DNA of 35,485 bases from Clostridia bacterium (GTDB lineage Bacteria > Bacillota > Clostridia > Oscillospirales > CAG-272), in assembly GCA_017456005.1 (NCBI GenBank), contig JAFTLJ010000095.1:1-35485 (forward strand), read 5' to 3'. Numbering within the stretch: position 1 is the first letter of the stretch; each line of letters begins with the position of its first letter. Made by a program: the position numbers and the translations under genes. This document shows, in pieces, positions 31,535-35,485 of this stretch. The notes under the pieces were generated by a model. It worked only from the letters and a program-made list of their open reading frames with translations, was not told the DNA's origin and did no database searches.

Positions 31535-32188
31535 TCAGATCCAGCCTTTCTTATACATAATTCTGCCTGCGCCGAGAGTGATGATGATACCTACGGGCAC
31601 AAGCACGCCAACCGCCGAGGAAAGACCGGGGGCAATGAGGAAGAGCGCCACCATAAACACAAGCGGAGCGATGGAAAGCTTCCAGTTTTTGCTGATATAA
31701 ACAACGCCGAGACCGCCGAAGAGCGCCGGGAGAATGTTATCGAACGCGGGCTGGAGCGTGGGGGAATTGAGTATGGGGGAAATAAGAGCAAGGAGCGCAA
31801 CGCCGAGCGCTATTATAAGCGTGGTAACGATAGAGGAGGTGGCGATAGCTATTGTGGAAACGACTTCGCCCTCTTCGCTGTCGGGCTCGACACCCATATT
31901 TTCCATGGCGGTGAGCGCGGCGGGCGCTTTTATGCTTGTGATATTACCCGTAACGAAGCCGAGGTACGTACCGCCCACGCCGAGCATGGGTGTATACGTT
32001 ATAACCTCTATAACGCCGACTGTCCAGAACATTGGCGCAACACCGAGAAGCCCCTTCAGCACGGGCACGATTGGCGGCCAAGCGTTATACGCTATACACA
32101 TAACTACGGGTATCATAACTATAATGAATGCGGCTGTCCAGATCCAGATCTTGCCGTATTTATCGGTTTTCTTTATGTAATCGTTCAT
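31535..32188 (-). CDS. Polytopic membrane protein, partner of the DUF5058-like protein
   Basis: 217 residues with about six hydrophobic segments (for example [82 protein letters not shown]). The [20 protein letters not shown] block between spans is Gly/Thr-rich and may line a pore or substrate site. I do not have a family name. GAGGAGG precedes the ATG at 32188, 11 nt after the upstream gene; the M20 gene follows 2 nt later. Probably a transporter component with the DUF5058-like protein. Confidence 0.82.
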   Translation of the reverse strand: MNDYIKKTDKYGKIWIWTAAFIIVMIPVVMCIAYNAWPPIVPVLKGLLGVAPMFWTVGVIEVITYTPMLGVGGTYLGFVTGNITSIKAPAALTAMENMGVEPDSEEGEVVSTIAIATSSIVTTLIIALGVALLALISPILNSPTLQPAFDNILPALFGGLGVVYISKNWKLSIAPLVFMVALFLIAPGLSSAVGVLVPVGIIITLGAGRIMYKKGWI

Positions 32189-32199
32189 ATTTTACCTCC

Positions 32200-32925
32200 T
32201 CAACCTACGATAACGGGTGTTATAAGAACGGCGAAAACGAGCGCGCCGACCATGCTTATGGAGATAGCGTACGTTTCGAGCCATTTAAGGTTGAATTTCT
32301 TTATAAGCAAACCGCAGATGCCCATTATTGCGGCGGAAACGAGAAGCACAAAAAGCGGAATGTAGCCAGCAAGCCCTTCGCGTATATGGGCAAAAGCCGT
32401 GCCGAGAAAGGCAGAGATCATACCGAGGAAGAGCGATGTCATGAATATATCGCCCCATTTTTTGTCTTTGTTTTTTACCTTGAGCATACCGCCCTTTATC
32501 TTTTTCATAAGTATGGGTGGCAGGATTATGCTGGGCATAATTCCCAGCGTCATTACCCATGCGACCGTCGTATACGTAGCGGGGTCCGTTATTGTTTGCG
32601 AAAGGGATATTCCGAGCGCGGATGCTGCGCTTTCTGCGGCAGGGAGCTCATATGTTAGCGCGCCTATAACGCTCATACGTATCCATGGCAGGGGAATGCC
32701 GAGAAACTTGGAAAGCGTTATAACGCCGAGCAAAATTGAAATAGCGGGCGCTATTGTAAATATAGACGTAGAAAAAATAACTTTGCGCAGTTTCTGTGCG
32801 CTCATTCCCAGCTGTTTTCCTCTGCGATATGCGCGAACGAGGAAAAATGCGGACTGTGCAAGCACGAAGATTATAACGCAAACTGCTATTATATACAGAA
32901 ACGTGCTGTTGACATTGAATTCCAT
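32200..32925 (-). CDS. DUF5058-like membrane protein
   Basis: 241 residues with about seven spans. The segment FTIAPAISILLGVITLSKFLGIPLPW followed by IRMSVIGALTYELPAAESA (text abbreviated; residues about 55-98) matches my memory of the DUF5058 family, a set of uncharacterised Firmicute membrane proteins often next to a second membrane protein and an M20 peptidase. First gene of a three-gene operon. The ATG follows GAGAGGTTCC. No convincing promoter was identified in the 170 bp upstream. Substrate unknown; the M20 partner hints at peptides or N-acyl amino acids. Confidence 0.8.
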   Translation of the reverse strand: MEFNVNSTFLYIIAVCVIIFVLAQSAFFLVRAYRRGKQLGMSAQKLRKVIFSTSIFTIAPAISILLGVITLSKFLGIPLPWIRMSVIGALTYELPAAESAASALGISLSQTITDPATYTTVAWVMTLGIMPSIILPPILMKKIKGGMLKVKNKDKKWGDIFMTSLFLGMISAFLGTAFAHIREGLAGYIPLFVLLVSAAIMGICGLLIKKFNLKWLETYAISISMVGALVFAVLITPVIVG

Positions 32926-33062
32926 AAAAGGAACCTCTCTTTCGTTGATGATTTCAGGAATGTTGACCTGTCAATTTTAATTATATATGTTTTTTTGCTT
33001 TTTTTCAAGGGGGTATTGAAGATATATTGAATTTTTTTGAACAGATTGTGAAGAAAAAAGAG

Positions 33063-33090
33063 AAGCCCGCCTTTTCGGGCGGGCAGATGG
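33063..33090 (-). terminator. Terminator of the minus-strand ECF pair
   Basis: GCCCGCC pairs with GGCGGGC around TTTTCG-type loop; the minus-strand T-run (TTCTCTTTTTTC) follows. Confidence 0.75.
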
Positions 33091-33100
33091 AAATTTTTGT

Positions 33101-34138
33101 TTATGTGGTATCTATATCGGGATAAACCACACTTGATTCGGCTGTATCTGTGTTATTTGGAAAAAATTCATTTTTTTGAGCTAATTTCAATGTTAAAAAT
33201 GTTTTGAACGCGTTTGAATCAGTTTCAAAGTTTGCAAGTTGCTCTTTTGTAACAAAGATATAAAGCGAATTGTTTTTGATTGTTGCACAAATACCCGCTT
33301 GGCCGAATAATTCAAGATTTTTTTTGTTGGTGTAAGCATCATATGCCTTGCGGAAAGCTATTCTTGCGATGTTCAGTTCTCCTAACTGATCATAGTATTG
33401 CTTTTCTAAATCTGAATAATATTTATGTATTTTGTTTTTTGCTTCGGTGGGGGTTTGAATGTATTGTTCTATAAAATCTTCTCCTAATGCCTCCGCGGCG
33501 CAGTTATAAATTGCCTCATAACGCTTATAATAGGAGAAAGTCCATTTTGTGCCGTCAGGTGCCCCGGTTGTATACATTTTTTTTCCGTATTGTGAAATAT
33601 ATTGAAACTCTTGGCTTGAAAGTACACTTGGATTATTTGAAAGATTTCTGGCGGCTTCATATTTTCCGTAGGTGTCTTTGAGCTTTTTTTCAAGTGAATA
33701 TATGTTTATACCGTCGAAGTAAGAATTGTTATATTCTACTTCGTTAAATTCTATAACTTGTATTGCAAAAATTTCTTGGTTATCTGCATTGATTATTTCG
33801 TCGTACAAATTTTTCTTCATATTCCAACCGTTCCAAAGCACCGTGTAATAAGTACCAACACCGGATGGATCTGACCAAATAACCGTGCCGTTCGGCGAAA
33901 TTATCGCTCCGGTTGTAGTATTCGGTGTACCGGTTGTACCGGTATGCGGCGTATTGGTTTTCGATATATACATTATGTTTAAACTCAAGCTTGCTATAAG
34001 CAAAATGCAGGCTGCAAGAGCGCCGTATTTAAGCATCATATTTTTTACATTTTTCTTCTGCGATACATCTGGTGCTGCGTCTGCGATCAACTTTGGGTCT
34101 ATACGCCCCATAGCTTGAAGCAAATTAGTATTCGTCAT
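33101..34138 (-). CDS. Membrane-anchored ECF partner, putative anti-sigma
   Basis: 345 residues. A cytoplasmic N-terminus with LLQAMGRIDPKLIADAA is followed by a membrane span (about 35-54), a Thr/Gly/Pro/Asn linker and an extracytoplasmic domain of unknown fold containing charged, helical parts (RIAFRKAYDAYTNKKNLELFG). It overlaps the sigma gene by an ATGA. Layout and N-terminal motif match the partner at 19463-20524, although the outer domains do not look alike. AT-rich relative to the left half of the window. Terminal hairpin of the gene: GCCCGCC-TTTTC-GGGCGGGC at 33065-33086. Confidence 0.82.
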   Translation of the reverse strand: MTNTNLLQAMGRIDPKLIADAAPDVSQKKNVKNMMLKYGALAACILLIASLSLNIMYISKTNTPHTGTTGTPNTTTGAIISPNGTVIWSDPSGVGTYYTVLWNGWNMKKNLYDEIINADNQEIFAIQVIEFNEVEYNNSYFDGINIYSLEKKLKDTYGKYEAARNLSNNPSVLSSQEFQYISQYGKKMYTTGAPDGTKWTFSYYKRYEAIYNCAAEALGEDFIEQYIQTPTEAKNKIHKYYSDLEKQYYDQLGELNIARIAFRKAYDAYTNKKNLELFGQAGICATIKNNSLYIFVTKEQLANFETDSNAFKTFLTLKLAQKNEFFPNNTDTAESSVVYPDIDTT

Positions 34139-34692
34139 AGGTCAAACCCCTCCTTTTTCAAAAATTGTTCTAATTTCTTTCGGGTGCGAAGTAAGTGCAT
34201 AGTTACGTTGCTTTCTTTCATGGAAAAATCGTTTGCAATCTCTGCGACGGAACTCATATAGAAATAACGACGCACAAAGATGTTTCGCGTCCGTTGCGGC
34301 AAAGCCCATATAAAACGGGTCAGCGCGTCAGATAGCGCAACATTCTCGCCAATATCTGCGCCGCTGTTATTATCGGGAATACACTCAGATAATTCATCAA
34401 GGACAAACTGAACTTGCCCGCCGCGCTTTTGTGTGTGCTGTGCTTCGTAGGTATCAAGTGCGAGTTGTCTGCTTATCATTCCTACATACGGCTTTAATGG
34501 GTCGGGACGTTGCGGGGGTATGGTATTATACGTTTTCAAATATGTATCGTTTACAACTTCTTTTGCGTCCTCGTCGTTGTAAAGTATCTGATACGCGATA
34601 TAATGACAATACCGCCCGTATTTCTTTTCGGTTTCTGCAATAGCAGTTTCGGAACGTGCCCAATACAAATCTACTATCTGCTTATCGTCCAT
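34135..34692 (-). CDS. ECF-type RNA polymerase sigma factor
   Basis: 185 residues. Region 2 (HYIAYQILYNDEDAKEVVNDTYLKTYNTIPP, VGMISRQLALDTYEAQH) and region 4 (LPQRTRNIFVRRYFYMSSVAEIANDFSMKESN, then VTMHLLRTRKKLEQFL) are clear. The ATG follows AAAGGAG, which lies 3 nt after the stem-loop at 34710-34742. Its N-terminus (MDDKQIVDLYWARSETAIAE) is nearly the same as that of the truncated gene at 35405 (MDDNKIIELYWDRSEQAISE), so the two are recent paralogues. It is followed by an overlapping membrane partner. Both copies carry the same leader motif. Confidence 0.93.
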   Translation of the reverse strand: MDDKQIVDLYWARSETAIAETEKKYGRYCHYIAYQILYNDEDAKEVVNDTYLKTYNTIPPQRPDPLKPYVGMISRQLALDTYEAQHTQKRGGQVQFVLDELSECIPDNNSGADIGENVALSDALTRFIWALPQRTRNIFVRRYFYMSSVAEIANDFSMKESNVTMHLLRTRKKLEQFLKKEGFDL

Positions 34693-34709
34693 AGCCTAAA
34701 CTCCTTTCT

Positions 34710-34742
34710 CGTTTATTTCAAGGCCTTTCACCCTAATAAACG
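34710..34742 (-). promoter_or_regulatory. Leader stem-loop with shared 21-nt motif (copy 1)
   Basis: CGTTTATT (34742-34735 on the minus strand) pairs with AATAAACG (34717-34710) and encloses AGGGTGAAAGGCCTTGA. It ends 3 nt before the AAAGGAG of the sigma gene. The 21 nt at 34718-34738 are identical to 35360-35380 in the other orientation, while the outer stem differs with compensating changes. Confidence 0.65.
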
Positions 34743-34786
34743 GGAAAAACAGCACTTGCACCACTCATTCAGGAAATTTTTTTATA

Positions 34787-34792
34787 ATTATA
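34787..34792 (-). promoter_or_regulatory. -10 box upstream of the minus-strand ECF gene
   Basis: A perfect TATAAT on the minus strand, about 95 bp upstream of the ATG, places the stem-loop inside the 5' UTR. No good -35 is seen at 17 bp (an ACACAT-like hexamer); this could be weak or dependent on another factor. Confidence 0.45.
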
Positions 34793-34861
34793 ACATATTT
34801 CCGAGAAAAATGTGTGAACTGATATGAAAATATGGTGCCATCGCAGCGGCACTGGTATATA

Positions 34862-34901
34862 AAAACAACGGCAAGAATTCTTCATTCCTGCCGTTGTTTA
34901 T
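34862..34901 (-). terminator. Hairpin in the divergent intergenic region
   Basis: AACAACGGCA pairs with TGCCGTTGTT, with T5 on the minus strand. No intact gene ends here. The ~700 bp between the two ECF genes holds this hairpin, direct repeats of GTATCAAAA (34912-34931), a GTTGCCA repeat (35101-35117), and the remnant at 35225-35337. Confidence 0.6.
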
Positions 34902-35224
34902 TATTCATCGAGTATCAAAACGGTATCAAAAACTCGCTTTGAATGCCGAAATTCCTTGATTTATAAGGCTTTTTCGCCTTGCGTTTATTATTCCCACTCG
35001 CTCCTGAAAAATAAATCTTAAACAGATTTGCTTATGGGATTTAGCTCAAGGTCTTAGGATTATTTCCATTATTCAGACAGCAGAGGCTATCTGATTTTTT
35101 GTTGCCATACTGTTGCCAAAGTTGAGATTGCATCAAGGACAATTTTATTTAGATTATTTGCATTATACCACAAACAGGTGCATTTTTCAATACATCGCAC
35201 CACAACAGCGGAAAAGTTTACAAT

Positions 35225-35337
35225 TCTGTGCTATAATATATATACGTGAAACTGAAAACAACGGCGATCTGGAAAAGCGCCACGTCGCCGTTGATGCTAT
35301 CTCCGAAAATTTTCAAAAACTTTCAGATAAAGTGTAG
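35225..35337 (+). pseudogene. Possible 3' remnant of a mobile-element gene
   Basis: A reading frame ends at 35337 with IYIRETENNGDLEKRHVAVD then AISENFQKLSDKV, which looks like the C-terminus of a protein, but the preceding part of the frame reads as non-protein and has no ribosome binding site. A perfect TATAAT (35232-35237) and an inverted repeat CAACGGCGA/TCGCCGTTG lie in the same stretch. It may instead be structured leader of the ECF gene. Flanking GTTGCCA and GTATCAAAA repeats suggest an old integration site. I cannot decide. Confidence 0.3.
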
Positions 35338-35357
35338 TGAACAGAGTACAAATCCGG

Positions 35358-35384
35358 TGTATTAGGGTGAAAGGCCTTGATACA
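35358..35384 (+). promoter_or_regulatory. Leader stem-loop with shared 21-nt motif (copy 2)
   Basis: TGTAT (35358-35362) pairs with ATACA (35380-35384) and can extend inward to U-G, A-U, G-U, G-C and G-C pairs, leaving a small UGAAAGG-type loop. The motif and its distance to AAAGGAG (35389-35395) match copy 1. The changed stem bases in both arms keep the pairing. Confidence 0.65.
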
Positions 35385-35404
35385 AATGAAAGGAGTGTGA
35401 TGGT

Positions 35405-35485
35405 ATGGATGATAACAAAATCATAGAGCTTTATTGGGATCGATCCGAACAAGCCATATCTGAAACTTCAAAAAAATACGGAAGA
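35405..35485 (+). CDS. ECF-type sigma factor, 5' part (runs off the window)
   Basis: The first 27 codons read MDDNKIIELYWDRSEQAISE followed by TSKKYGR. They match the start of the minus-strand sigma factor at 34692 (MDDKQIVDLYWARSETAIAE then TEKKYGR), so this is a paralogous ECF sigma gene in the opposite orientation. The ATG follows AAAGGAG and the shared leader stem-loop. The rest lies outside the window. Confidence 0.85.
   Translation, partial: MDDNKIIELYWDRSEQAISETSKKYGR

Noticed and set aside
34985-35010. Possible guaA 3' end on the minus strand (frame ending SEWE-stop)
   Set aside because: Only the last three residues agree with the GuaA C-terminus and the preceding residues do not, so the match is chance.

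Overview
The window looks like chromosomal DNA from an anaerobic Gram-positive Firmicute, probably an uncultured gut-type member of the Clostridia. The grounds are strong AAAGGAG/GGAGG ribosome binding sites, near-consensus sigma-A promoters that nearly all have 17-bp spacers, frequent GTG and TTG starts, short T-tailed terminators after almost every gene, and families typical of this group: ECF sigma/membrane-partner pairs, DUF1292, DUF5058-like, a SleB-type hydrolase, and rimO-pgsA order. I cannot name the species. No phage, CRISPR array or intact insertion sequence is visible.

Layout. 1-390: two tandem 5S rRNA genes and tRNA-Asn. 713-3020: a methyltransferase and an XRE regulator, divergent, with an isolated promoter-terminator pair between them. 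3129-6846: a tightly coupled four-gene operon of coiled-coil protein, sirtuin, radical SAM enzyme, and a membrane protein ending in a (Cys-Ala)5 tail; this is the most unusual locus. 7043-10000: small membrane and regulatory genes and a GNAT acetyltransferase. 10154-15118: tRNA-Leu, a uridine-kinase-like protein, a secreted SleB-type hydrolase, an SGNH hydrolase plus a membrane-anchored seven-repeat RCC1-like protein, tRNA-Arg, a small membrane protein and a Nudix hydrolase. 15224-20727: an ECF sigma/membrane-partner pair, an acyl-adenylating enzyme with its own acyl carrier protein, and a second ECF pair. 20994-25046: cysS-rimO-pgsA behind a leader terminator, a DUF1292 protein and a probable 6S RNA. 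25188-32925 (minus strand): an orphan solute-binding lipoprotein, an M23 peptidase, HAD plus M28 peptidase, and two polytopic membrane proteins with an M20 peptidase. 33101-35485: a minus-strand ECF pair and, about 700 bp away and divergent, the start of a paralogous ECF gene.

How the genes fit together. The housekeeping genes (cysS, rimO, pgsA, tRNAs, 5S, 6S) are ordinary. Three things stand out. First, the radical SAM operon looks like an enzyme next to a substrate with a ribosomally encoded, Cys-rich tail, co-translated with a sirtuin. Second, the ligase/ACP pair looks like a self-contained acyl-activation module. Third, the two divergent ECF genes at the right end share a 21-nt leader motif inside a stem whose outer pairs have co-varied, which points to a shared regulatory RNA element or operator.
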